47,356 nucleotides of DNA, taken from NCBI GenBank assembly GCA_013288645.1, contig JABDBL010000019.1:1-47356 (forward strand), read 5' to 3'. The translations under genes and the position numbers were made by a program. A model generated the notes under the pieces. The model saw only the letters and a list, made by a program, of their open reading frames with translations. It was not told the origin of the DNA and did no database searches. Below are positions 36,813-45,437 of this stretch, piece after piece (position 1 is the stretch's first letter; the number at the start of each line of letters is the position of its first letter). Source of the stretch: Candidatus Melainabacteria bacterium. Its GTDB lineage: Bacteria > Cyanobacteriota > Vampirovibrionia > Obscuribacterales > Obscuribacteraceae.

Positions 36813-38927
36813 GTGAAGGAAGATCTATCATTGATTAAAAACTTAGTGGCAAAATTTAGTGCCGGGATTTTATCATCAGTTAGTTCGTCTTACAGTTTTG
36901 TTAATGACCATGATCTGAAAAAAGCTGCGACTCTAATTATAGAATCCGGGATCTTTGATTATGATTTTTATTTAGGACAATTAAATGAATCGTTCTTCAC
37001 CCCGATAGAAGCGATTTTGCACTACTTGCGTATTGGTGCTAAGACTAATCTAGATCCTCATCCTCTATTTGATACTGCTTTTTATGTAAGTAATAATCCA
37101 GATATTGATTTCAATGCTTATAATCCACTTCTACATTTTATAGTTGAAGGCGGTAAAAGAGGTCTAGATCCACATCCTCTTTTTGAATCACAATTTTATA
37201 TCAATAATTATTTAGATGTACGTCAATCGGCGATTAATCCACTTGTTCATTATATTCATTTTGGTGCCAAAGAAAAACGCAGCCCCGCTTTTTCTTTTGA
37301 TGCTAAACGTTATAAAAAAAAAGCGCAGGAAGCGGATTTACGTGTGTATTTAGCTAATTATTTTTCGATCAGAAAGCTAAACTTTTTGCGCATTACTCAA
37401 ACGCTGACAGTTCCAAAAACAAACGCTATATCCAAGCAGGTACAGCAACTTTTAGAAAGGAGACAAAATCTTCTTATATATTTTCTATCGCACGGAATAG
37501 AAAGAGGTGTATTCCCCTTTCCTAGTTTTGAGCTATTGTATGAAATATATCCACCTGTTAACGGAGGAACGACTAGTGGCATTAAAGCAAGATCGAGACT
37601 AAATATTTGGAAGATTATTCCTCGCAATTCGAATAATTATCTATCTTTGCCTTTGAAATTTAGAGAATTTGGCAAGCAGGTAGCGAAAGCAAATTTATCT
37701 AAAGAAAAATATGTTCTATTCAAAAAGTTAGTTCAGTCATTAACTCTAAAGACTAATGCCAAAAAATTTCTAGATAGTAAGAAGACCATAATTCTGTTTT
37801 CACATGTGGCATCATTAACCGGGGCACCACTACTGCTAATGCAAATTGTTAAAGGACTATCTGCTAAGGGTTGGGAGTGCTTACTCTTTTTAGAAAGAGA
37901 AGGTGAGTTAGAAAAAGAATTTAGCGAATTTGCCCATGTAATAAACTTTCAAGAGTCAATGGGTAAAGAAATTGAATGCGAGCAGTATTTATCTTTGCTT
38001 TTTGATAATTTACATTTAAAGAAACCAAAAATTTCTATACTGAATAGCTTAGAAACAGGCATTTATTCAAGAGCTATGAATAAAGCTGGAATCAAGGTCG
38101 TTACTTTAGTACATGAATTAGTGGATACTTATTCTCTAACTTTTCTTAGAGACGTATTTGAACGCAGTCAATTGGCTATTTTTCCGGCTAAATTTGTGCG
38201 TGATTTTGCCCGAAAAAAAATTGAGAAAGAAATAGATTCTTGTCCACAATTGATTATCCCTAACCCTTTATTGAATAAAGAATTTGGAGATTATGATCGC
38301 TCTTACGGACGGCAACTCTTACGAGAAGAAATTAGTGCTAATAAAGACTCATATGTTGTTCTAGGTTGTGGTGCTCCAGAGTTAAGGAAAGGTTTCGATC
38401 TATTCATTCTTGCTGCGCGTGTAGTTATGTCAAGCTGGCAACAACGCCCAGAAAAATTCTTAAACAGACCAATACATTTTGTTTGGGTAGGAGCGGACAG
38501 TTTTGAATGGTTTAGTCCATATTACTATGTTAAATGGGATATCAAACAAGGCGATCTTGGTTCTTATATTCATCTTTTACCGTCTAGAAAAGATTTGCGC
38601 CCAGTCTTTCATGGAGCAGATATTTTTGTATTGCCTTCTCGCAAAGACTCTTTTCCTTGTGTAATACATGATGCCATGGCGGCCAAGCTACCCATAATTA
38701 GTTTTGATAATGCTGGTGGGGTGCCAGAAATGGTTGCAGGTGGAGGGGCAAAAATAATTCCTTATGGAGATATAGTTGGTTTTGCTCAAGCAATAGAATA
38801 CTATTTAACCAATGATGAAGAACGATTTAGAGATGGGCAAATCAATGCCAAGCTAGTTGCGGAAAAATTTCGTTTTGAAGATTACATATCCAAATTGGAA
38901 AAACAAATTGAAAATCTGCTCACTTAA
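36813..38927 (+). CDS. Large GT4 glycosyltransferase with N-terminal repeat domain
   Basis: 704 residues. Residues about 45-165 contain three near-identical units of roughly 40-45 residues, each of the form FDxxFYxxxxxD...NPLxHYIxxGxxxxxDPHPL, a repeat found at the front of several polysaccharide glycosyltransferases. After a linker, residues about 320-700 form a GT-B enzyme: FSHVASLTGAPLLLMQIVKG, VVLGCGAPELRKGFDLFILA and FVLPSRKDSFPCVIHDAMAA then IISFDNAGGVPEMV. The start is GTG 36813, one base after the previous stop; the overlapping ATG at 36811 is followed at once by a stop. The repeat may bind the growing glycan. Confidence 0.8.
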   Translation: MKEDLSLIKNLVAKFSAGILSSVSSSYSFVNDHDLKKAATLIIESGIFDYDFYLGQLNESFFTPIEAILHYLRIGAKTNLDPHPLFDTAFYVSNNPDIDFNAYNPLLHFIVEGGKRGLDPHPLFESQFYINNYLDVRQSAINPLVHYIHFGAKEKRSPAFSFDAKRYKKKAQEADLRVYLANYFSIRKLNFLRITQTLTVPKTNAISKQVQQLLERRQNLLIYFLSHGIERGVFPFPSFELLYEIYPPVNGGTTSGIKARSRLNIWKIIPRNSNNYLSLPLKFREFGKQVAKANLSKEKYVLFKKLVQSLTLKTNAKKFLDSKKTIILFSHVASLTGAPLLLMQIVKGLSAKGWECLLFLEREGELEKEFSEFAHVINFQESMGKEIECEQYLSLLFDNLHLKKPKISILNSLETGIYSRAMNKAGIKVVTLVHELVDTYSLTFLRDVFERSQLAIFPAKFVRDFARKKIEKEIDSCPQLIIPNPLLNKEFGDYDRSYGRQLLREEISANKDSYVVLGCGAPELRKGFDLFILAARVVMSSWQQRPEKFLNRPIHFVWVGADSFEWFSPYYYVKWDIKQGDLGSYIHLLPSRKDLRPVFHGADIFVLPSRKDSFPCVIHDAMAAKLPIISFDNAGGVPEMVAGGGAKIIPYGDIVGFAQAIEYYLTNDEERFRDGQINAKLVAEKFRFEDYISKLEKQIENLLT

Positions 38928-38942
38928 TTGGTGAATCTTAAT

Positions 38943-39950
38943 ATGCGATCACCTAGTACCAAATATGATGCCTTTCTATTAGTATCTTTTGGCGGACCAG
39001 AAGGTTTGGAGGACGTGTTGCCTTTTTTAAGAAACGTTCTGAAAGGAAGAAACGTACCCGAAGAGCGTATGTTAGCTGTTGCTCATCAGTATGAGTTGTT
39101 TGGGGGAAGAAGCCCAATTAATGAACAAAATCGCCGACTCATTTCTGCTTTGAGTAATGTGATTGAATTCGATGGACCGAGATTGCCTATTTATTGGGGA
39201 AATCGTAACTGGCACCCACTTTTAGCAGATACGGTTAAACAAATGGCAGATGATGGCATAAAGCGGGCGATAGCTTTTGTGACGGCTGGTTATAGTTCGT
39301 ATTCAAGTTGCAGGCAATATTTAGAAAATATTGAAGATGCGCGTTATGCTGCAGGAGCTAATGCTCCACAAATAGATAAGATTCGTCCTTTTTATAATCA
39401 TCCTGATTTTATTGCTACTAATGCAGATAATTTGATTGCTGCCTTCGAGAGCTTGTCTGAGCAGTGGGGGCGAGAGACAGAAATTATTTTTACTGCTCAT
39501 AGCATTTGTCAGTCGATGGCAGATAAATGCCGTTATGTTGAACAATTGCAAGAAAGCGCGTGTTTGACTGTCCGCGAGGCTAAATTAACTAATAAATGGC
39601 GAATGGCTTATCAAAGTCGCAGCGGAACTCCTAACCAGTCCTGGCTTGAGCCAGATATAAATTTATGTATTAAAGAAATTGGGCAAAATAAGGGAAAAAA
39701 TGTTGTCTTAGCCCCGATTGGTTTTGTTTCTGATCATATGGAAATTTTATATGATCTCGACACCCAAGCTAAACAATTATGTGAGGAGCTTGATATAGGC
39801 TATGCACGAGCGAAGACAGCTGGAACCCACCCCAGATTTATTTCAATGATAAACAATCTGGTGATGGAAAAAATCGCGATGGCGCAAGAGAATAATGGTT
39901 CAATAGTAAATGACGAATTCTGCTTTAGAAACTGTTGTTTACAGGGTTGA
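38943..39950 (+). CDS. hemH: Ferrochelatase / coproporphyrin ferrochelatase
   Basis: 335 residues. Inserts Fe2+ into a porphyrin in the final part of heme synthesis. LLVSFGGPEG, QYELFGGRSPINEQNRR, GYSSYSSCRQY, FTAHSICQSM (catalytic His186) and PIGFVSDHMEILYDLDTQA (Glu267) are diagnostic and closest in style to actinobacterial CpfC-type enzymes. Cys123 in SSCRQY plus three C-terminal cysteines in FCFRNCC (327, 331, 332) resemble the [2Fe-2S] ligand set of some ferrochelatases. The start at ATG 38943 is chosen; TTG 38928 and GTG 38931 are alternatives adjoining the GT4 stop. Odd as the last gene of a glycan operon. Confidence 0.9.
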   Translation: MRSPSTKYDAFLLVSFGGPEGLEDVLPFLRNVLKGRNVPEERMLAVAHQYELFGGRSPINEQNRRLISALSNVIEFDGPRLPIYWGNRNWHPLLADTVKQMADDGIKRAIAFVTAGYSSYSSCRQYLENIEDARYAAGANAPQIDKIRPFYNHPDFIATNADNLIAAFESLSEQWGRETEIIFTAHSICQSMADKCRYVEQLQESACLTVREAKLTNKWRMAYQSRSGTPNQSWLEPDINLCIKEIGQNKGKNVVLAPIGFVSDHMEILYDLDTQAKQLCEELDIGYARAKTAGTHPRFISMINNLVMEKIAMAQENNGSIVNDEFCFRNCCLQG

Positions 39951-40047
39951 CAAGTAGAATTCGATTGCTATTATATTGCGAAAAATATTAGAGTGCAATT
40001 AAAGTAATATCCTTTCTGGAGAGTCGTCAAGTATAATTTGCACTTTG

Positions 40048-40075
40048 TTGATTTGCTAGAAGTCTTCTTTATAAA
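40048..40075 (+). promoter_or_regulatory. Candidate promoter of the ABC exporter genes
   Basis: TTGATT (40048) and TATAAA (40070) are separated by 16 bases and lie about 18 bases before the permease ATG. The 143-base gap after hemH is otherwise AT-rich without a gene. Confidence 0.35.
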
Positions 40076-40093
40076 GCATAATATTCTTTACTG

Positions 40094-41038
40094 ATGCCAC
40101 AACCCGAAACAACTATAGAATCGAAAAATATCATTCCTGCAGTTGAAACAAGCGATAAGCCTGTTGCGGATGTAAGTTTTGTGTCTCCTTTTCATGACGA
40201 GATTTCTGGCAATGCAGTATCTATAATGGCTTTACCTCATAAAGAAAATTTCTTTGTCTACATTTGGCGGACAGTAAATGAGCTTAGATATGTTAAATTT
40301 GCTCTAGCTAGCTTCGTTGTAAATAGTCTGCGGCGTCGTTATCAGCGGTCGGTATTGGGCTTTGCTTGGAGTCTTCTTAATCCGCTATTAATGATGATAG
40401 TGTTAACCACTGTATTTTCTCTTATTTTTAAACGTGATCCAAAGACCTACGGTATATTCATCTTTACTGGTATGCTGCCGTGGACTTTTATCTCGGAGAG
40501 CATTGCCGCTGGTTGTTCATCGATTACGTCGGCAGAGAATTTTATGAAAAAGGTTTATATCCCAAAAATTTTCTTTCCTTTAGTCACCGTTTCTACTGAA
40601 GTAATAAATTTTAGCTTGGGCCTGGTTAGTATGATTGCGCTAGCTTTATTATTTGGACTACAACTACATTGGACAATTTTACTTTTACCAATAGCGATAG
40701 CTATTACTTTTTTCTTTACATTTGGTTTATCCTTAGCGCTGGCTGTAGGTACAGTTTATTTTCGTGATATTGCACATTTTGTGCGTGTAATTTTGACCTG
40801 TTTCTTTTATTTAATACCGATTGTTTATCCGCTATCGGCAGTACCAGAAAAATATGTGGGATTTTTCCAAGCTAATCCATTCAGTCATTTTATAAATTTA
40901 TATCGTCAAATTATTTATTATGGTAACTTGCCTACAGGGCAAGAATGGTTAAATCCAATTCTGCTAGCAATAGCTAGTTTATGCTTGGGTTTCTTTATAC
41001 TCAGGCAAAAAGAAAAAGACATTATATTTAGACTTTAG
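40094..41038 (+). CDS. wzm: ABC-2 type polysaccharide exporter permease (Wzm-like)
   Basis: 314 residues with a 60-residue polar cytoplasmic N-terminus and six membrane helices. It forms the channel that moves a polyprenyl-linked glycan across the inner membrane. The conserved start of the family, RRRYQRSVLGFAWSLLNPLL, is followed by FIFTGMLPWTFISESI and the C-terminal AVPEKYVGFFQANPFSHFIN (the VPE...NP motif). It is paired with the ATPase gene 34 bases downstream. Confidence 0.9.
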   Translation: MPQPETTIESKNIIPAVETSDKPVADVSFVSPFHDEISGNAVSIMALPHKENFFVYIWRTVNELRYVKFALASFVVNSLRRRYQRSVLGFAWSLLNPLLMMIVLTTVFSLIFKRDPKTYGIFIFTGMLPWTFISESIAAGCSSITSAENFMKKVYIPKIFFPLVTVSTEVINFSLGLVSMIALALLFGLQLHWTILLLPIAIAITFFFTFGLSLALAVGTVYFRDIAHFVRVILTCFFYLIPIVYPLSAVPEKYVGFFQANPFSHFINLYRQIIYYGNLPTGQEWLNPILLAIASLCLGFFILRQKEKDIIFRL

Positions 41039-41072
41039 GTATTAGAGCGAAGAATAAGAGTTTAATGCATAA

Positions 41073-41855
41073 ATGACTGCTGAAATAACTATTGAAAATG
41101 CCTCTTTGAGATTTCGTATTTATCGAAATCCTTCTCCTGGTCTGAAAGAATCGGTGATACGTAGTTTTTCAAAAAATAAAAGTGCTCAATCAGTGATTGA
41201 ATTTGATGCTCTAAAGAATATAAACTTGAGTATCTATGGAGGCACACGCTTAGGTATTGTGGGTCTAAATGGGGCTGGTAAATCAACATTGCTTAAAATG
41301 ATTGTTGGAATTTATCCTCCGCAAGTTGGACGTATTCATGTACATGGCAAAATTACACCAATGATTGAACTTGGTACAGGTTTTGATTATGAGTTAAGTG
41401 GGCGTGAAAATATTTATTTAAATGGTGCTTTATTAGGTCGCTCATACAAACAAATGAAGCAATTAGAAGCAGAAATAACTGATTTTTCAGAACTGGCAGA
41501 AATGATTGATTTACCTATTAAATATTATTCTTCTGGAATGCTCGGTCGGCTTGCCTTTTCTATTGGTGCTATTGTAGATCCTGATATTTTATTGCTCGAT
41601 GAAATTTTTGCTGCTGGAGACGCACACTTTGTGCAAAAATCTGTCAATAGACTGAGAGAAATTTTTAGCACTTCTCAAATTGTTATGTTAGTCTCGCATG
41701 ATCTTGAGCAAATCAAAGACTTATGTAATAAGGTAATGGTTTTGCATAAAGGTTCAATCGTGAAAATAGGCGAGCCAAAAGAAATGATTGATTATTATCT
41801 GAAAGAGATTGTGCATTTTGAACATAATGCCAATTTAGCTCACGCACATACTTAG
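41073..41855 (+). CDS. wzt: ABC polysaccharide exporter ATPase (Wzt-like)
   Basis: 260 residues. Walker A GLNGAGKST at residues 64-72, the TPMIELGTGFDYELSGREN segment typical of Wzt/TagH proteins, signature region YSSGMLGRLAFS, Walker B ILLLDEIFAAGD and switch LVSHD. It powers the adjacent permease. The length is short: it lacks the C-terminal glycan-recognition domain of the E. coli O9a-type Wzt, suggesting an exporter without terminal-modification sensing, as in Wzt of O-chains assembled by other routes. Confidence 0.9.
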   Translation: MTAEITIENASLRFRIYRNPSPGLKESVIRSFSKNKSAQSVIEFDALKNINLSIYGGTRLGIVGLNGAGKSTLLKMIVGIYPPQVGRIHVHGKITPMIELGTGFDYELSGRENIYLNGALLGRSYKQMKQLEAEITDFSELAEMIDLPIKYYSSGMLGRLAFSIGAIVDPDILLLDEIFAAGDAHFVQKSVNRLREIFSTSQIVMLVSHDLEQIKDLCNKVMVLHKGSIVKIGEPKEMIDYYLKEIVHFEHNANLAHAHT

Positions 41856-41860
41856 GTTGT

Positions 41861-41881
41861 GACTTAACCATTAAGTCTTTT
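41861..41881 (+). terminator. Terminator after wzt
   Basis: GACTTAA-CCA-TTAAGTC (7-base perfect stem, 3-base loop) followed by TTTT, six bases after the wzt stop. The stem is AT-rich but position and T run fit a rho-independent terminator. Confidence 0.5.
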
Positions 41882-41912
41882 AGTGAATTCTGTATAAATA
41901 TATGATGAAACT

Positions 41913-41930
41913 AGCAGGACTAGTCCTGCT
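41913..41930. promoter_or_regulatory. Perfect 18-base palindrome
   Basis: AGCAGGACTAGTCCTGCT is fully self-complementary and lies between wzt and the minus-strand small ORF. No T run follows. A dimeric regulator site (possibly for the nearby GntR protein) is one reading; a hairpin in a transcript is another. Confidence 0.4.
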
Positions 41931-42028
41931 GCGATGAAAGAAACAATTCTTTATAGAGAGTTTGCGTTGGCCAAATCTACAAAGAGCAATTTCTGGATAA
42001 GCAGTGATAATACTACTCAACTAGATAT

Positions 42029-42154
42029 TCATATTTTAAAGGCTATTTGATGCACTGCTTTTTCTATTTCACCGAGACGATGAGCTAAATCACCAAAATC
42101 GTTTCGGATTTGTTTAACCTCTTCTTGTAGGGCTTTTAGCTCTTCATCATTCAT
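42029..42154 (-). CDS. 41-residue coiled-coil miniprotein
   Basis: A frame of 41 codons from ATG 42154 encoding a highly charged amphipathic helix (MNDEELKALQEEVKQIRNDF then LAHRLGEIEKAVHQIAFK) with heptad-like spacing of L, V, I. The ribosome site TCGAGG lies about 9 bases before the start. It is AT-rich like true genes here. There is no family recognition; it may be an oligomerising small protein. It stands alone between the exporter and the GntR gene, on the same strand as the latter. Confidence 0.5.
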   Translation of the reverse strand: MNDEELKALQEEVKQIRNDFGDLAHRLGEIEKAVHQIAFKI

Positions 42155-42300
42155 TTTTAAGCCTCGATTTTCTGCCCAGGTACAAGATCAGAATAGGTCA
42201 AAAACATAAGAGTTAGGTGAACAATAGAACAGTTTATCAAGTGTTGGATTTCCTTATTAATGTTGTCTGGCTTTTAAGCATTGTATTTATTTGCCCAAGG

Positions 42301-43254
42301 CTATTTATCTAAAGCTTTTTTGATTAATTGAATGGTTGTTTGCGAATATAAGTTGAATACGTGAATTGGTAATTTATTTGTTGCCTGCATAACTTTTTCC
42401 TTGCTAGGAATGTCGCAAATGACTAGTTTTGCGTGCTTAATTGCATAAGATAGCTCTTTAGTTTCGTCTACAAGTAAGGACTTAACGATTATTGACTCTC
42501 CCCTTAGGGCAGCTGCTATATTCACCGCAATTTTAAGTAAAGTAGAACTAACCGAGACAAGAAGAACAATTGAGTTTTCTGGCGAAGATTTGATTAATTC
42601 TACAATTTCCTTTGCTGGTTCAACATTGCAAATCAAAAAGCGGGTTGGGTCTAAAGGCAATGATTGAACAGATAAAAAATGGTATAGGCTGGTAATAATT
42701 AACGAGTCTTTCAAAATACCATTATTTGTTTCTAGTTCATCAACCGTATATGTAAATACTGGTATGTGGAAATGAGGGGTAAGTTCGGCTAATATTACAG
42801 GATGAAAATCGGGATTGTCGCTGACAACCACAATGTTGCTGATAGGACCTCTATTGACGAATAGTTCATAGCACTTGTTTATTTCTTGTAATGAGTGTCC
42901 TAATTGGTTAGCTTGATTGACAAATTGTGCGAATAGAGAATATAAATCGGAGCATTCTTTATTTTGACCTATGCCAATTTTTGGTACTACGCGTACACCA
43001 CTGCCATGACGGATTTCTAACATACCTATCTCTGCCAACTTGTTGTAAGCAGCGTTCACAACTCCCTGGTGAATATCTAATTTACTGGCTAGGGCTCTAA
43101 TACTAGGTAGTTTTTCGTTCCCTTGCAAAGTTCCAGAGGCAATTTGCAAGCCAATTTGTTCGACTATTTGATCCCGCAAAGGTATTGGGCTATCTCTGTT
43201 TATGGCGATATTGATCGAGGCAGACAGCATATACTTTATTTTTTTACCTTTCAA
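42301..43254 (-). CDS. GntR-family transcriptional regulator with unusual C-terminal domain
   Basis: 317 residues. Residues about 12-82 form the GntR winged helix (PIPLRDQIVEQIGLQIASG; KLPSIRALASKLDIHQGVVN; RHGSGVRVVP). The remaining 230 residues alternate strands and helices (NIVVVSDNPDFHPVILAELT; RFLICNVEPAKEIVELIKSS; SIVLLVSVSSTLLKIAVNIA) and do not match the FCD, UTRA or MocR effector domains I know; a periplasmic-binding or receiver-like Rossmann fold is possible. It is divergent from the PATAN gene by 164 bases and may control it or the exporter. Confidence 0.75.
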   Translation of the reverse strand: MKGKKIKYMLSASINIAINRDSPIPLRDQIVEQIGLQIASGTLQGNEKLPSIRALASKLDIHQGVVNAAYNKLAEIGMLEIRHGSGVRVVPKIGIGQNKECSDLYSLFAQFVNQANQLGHSLQEINKCYELFVNRGPISNIVVVSDNPDFHPVILAELTPHFHIPVFTYTVDELETNNGILKDSLIITSLYHFLSVQSLPLDPTRFLICNVEPAKEIVELIKSSPENSIVLLVSVSSTLLKIAVNIAAALRGESIIVKSLLVDETKELSYAIKHAKLVICDIPSKEKVMQATNKLPIHVFNLYSQTTIQLIKKALDK

Positions 43255-43418
43255 GGTTGTTTAGCTAATTGACTATTCGTGCACCCGCAGTGGTGGCAAA
43301 ATAGGGCAAAAAGTTAAAGCAATGTTTAAAATAAAAGGGTCTAAACCCGGACTGTGGCTGTGGATATTATTGATTTTCCAGTATAGTAATAGGTGTATTA
43401 GTCTGGATTTGAGGCTAA

Positions 43419-45413
43419 TTGTACTCGGTTGTCAATGTTGACTTTGGGAACGTTAAAACGGGGTATAACCATATAGTATATAACCATAATCGAGAATCTT
43501 TGAATAATATGTTTCGACCAACACAAGACTCAGATCAGACAAGGATAAAGTTACCCAGACGGACTTTGCCGCCTACGATAGACTATTTGCAATTTGCTTT
43601 TGTCCAAGCCTTTCAATATAGAGAAAAAGAGGTGGAAATTACCTGGACAGATTATAGTTCCACTATATTATTCATTTTGGTTGTAAGGGCAGAGAGCGAA
43701 AAGGATATTCCACTTTGGACGTTGTGGCAAGAAAGTAGTAACGGTTCGGAATTTTTATGGTCTAGTGAAACTTCTGAGCTAGAAGTTGTTCAGGATCAAA
43801 TATTGACTGTTGACCCAATGAATAGAGATTTAGCCATTAACGATCCAAAACCTACTTCGCAAGATAGCCCATTTCGCCAAATGTTTTCGCAGTCCTATCA
43901 TGGCATTAAAGCGCAGTCACAGAACAGCATACGAGATACGTTTACGCGTTTACGTCCAGCTTCTTCCAACCGCTCAGATTACAGTGTAACTTCGGCTAAT
44001 AGTCCAATAGTTACAAGTAATAGGCAAGTTATTAATTATGAGCCCCCACTTTTTTCTCAAGCACAAACACAACAACCACCACAACAAGCAAGCGAAGTCG
44101 AACCTAGCCAACAAAAAGTAATAAGTGAGCAGGCTGCCTCAATAATGATTTGTCAGACTATTTTAGCCGCACTCACTAAATTAAATGGTGATGGAAATTC
44201 TCTTTCTGTTCATGCGACTGCCGAGAATATTGTGAGCGGAACTCTTGAGCAAACGAATATTCAAAACAAGCACCTTATAAACATAATTGCTGCGAATCAA
44301 TTAAGTGGAAAATTAGAGCTGATAAATCAAAGCTCAGGCACAGGTCTGCTCTTTTTTGATCATGGTGTTCTGTATAGTGCATCCGTTGTGATTTTTGACG
44401 AACAACTCAGTAAGGCGGGTTTAGTCAACGGAGCGGGAGAAATCCAAGGAGATCAGGCATTATTGGAGACAGTTATTTGGTCTCCTAGTAGTTTTAAATT
44501 TTTCATAGATGAAAAAGCTGCAGATAAAAATGTAAGTGGTGAATTGCACAATTTGGTCAGTGAAGCTTCCAGTATTCGCGATGATCTTAGTCATTTGGAG
44601 AGGGCCGGATTGAAAGAAAGATCCATAATAATAAAGAAGCAAGATAATTTAGGAGAAAATGAATTACGCTTACTGTTGGGTAAACACAGTGATGCAGATG
44701 TAAATGAGCAAATAGAACTCTATAAGTGCTTGCCAAAAAAGTTCACCGCAGCAGATATTTTTAAAGACGGGCCGATAAGCAAAGTGACTTGGGTACCGAT
44801 TATTTACCGTTTTTTTGCTAATGGACTAATTGAGATAAAGCCTCCTTTGGCTACAAATGAATCGGCGCTTGATTTTATGGAAGAAGGTAAGAAGGCTGTG
44901 CAAGCCCTGAAAGCCAGCTTTATTCGGCAAGAGAGCGGTATTTTTAGCTATCCTGCTCTGCTCTACTTTTTGCAGTATGAATATTTGCGTTTTCAATCTT
45001 ACGAGACACCCTTGAGCCTGATAGTCTTTGAGATGAGCAAGGTAAGTACTAATGCATTAGGGGGTCTGGATTTAATCAATAAACAAGAGTCATTAGTGGC
45101 TTTGAATCGCATTAATGCCATGAAGCGGCCATTGGATTTTCTGGGGCACTTTGAGACAATTAATTATGCCTTGCTTCTACCCAATACCACTACACATACT
45201 GCCAGCCAAATGGCTAGTCATATAGTCAGAGTCTTAACCGCTCAACCTTTGTCCGCTGCCTTAGATCCTAGTCTTTTAAGATTATCATTTGGCATAGGTT
45301 CTATACCTTATGATTGTAAGGATGTGGAAGAGCTGATTGTTCTGAGCAAAAGGGCGTTGCTACAATCTAAGAATGGCAATTTCCTTATAGTTCAAGCTGG
45401 CGGTATTAAATGA
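43419..45413 (+). CDS. PATAN/DUF4388 protein with degenerate GGDEF domain
   Basis: 664 residues, cytoplasmic. After a variable N-terminal domain (to about 145) and a Gln/Ser-rich linker, residues about 265-365 (HLINIIAANQLSGKLELINQ, GTGLLFFDHGVLYSA, ETVIWSPSSFKF) match the PATAN/DUF4388 domain. The last 160 residues follow a GGDEF diguanylate-cyclase fold (YPALLYFLQYEYLRFQSYET; LSLIVFEMSK; RLSFGIGSI) but the GGDEF site reads HFETINYALLLP, so catalysis is unlikely; it may bind c-di-GMP/GTP or a partner. The TTG start has GAGG 4 bases upstream; ATG 43509 is an alternative. It probably regulates glycan production or motility. Confidence 0.7.
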   Translation: MYSVVNVDFGNVKTGYNHIVYNHNRESLNNMFRPTQDSDQTRIKLPRRTLPPTIDYLQFAFVQAFQYREKEVEITWTDYSSTILFILVVRAESEKDIPLWTLWQESSNGSEFLWSSETSELEVVQDQILTVDPMNRDLAINDPKPTSQDSPFRQMFSQSYHGIKAQSQNSIRDTFTRLRPASSNRSDYSVTSANSPIVTSNRQVINYEPPLFSQAQTQQPPQQASEVEPSQQKVISEQAASIMICQTILAALTKLNGDGNSLSVHATAENIVSGTLEQTNIQNKHLINIIAANQLSGKLELINQSSGTGLLFFDHGVLYSASVVIFDEQLSKAGLVNGAGEIQGDQALLETVIWSPSSFKFFIDEKAADKNVSGELHNLVSEASSIRDDLSHLERAGLKERSIIIKKQDNLGENELRLLLGKHSDADVNEQIELYKCLPKKFTAADIFKDGPISKVTWVPIIYRFFANGLIEIKPPLATNESALDFMEEGKKAVQALKASFIRQESGIFSYPALLYFLQYEYLRFQSYETPLSLIVFEMSKVSTNALGGLDLINKQESLVALNRINAMKRPLDFLGHFETINYALLLPNTTTHTASQMASHIVRVLTAQPLSAALDPSLLRLSFGIGSIPYDCKDVEELIVLSKRALLQSKNGNFLIVQAGGIK

Positions 45414-45437
45414 GTATGCATTCATCAGAATCCATTT

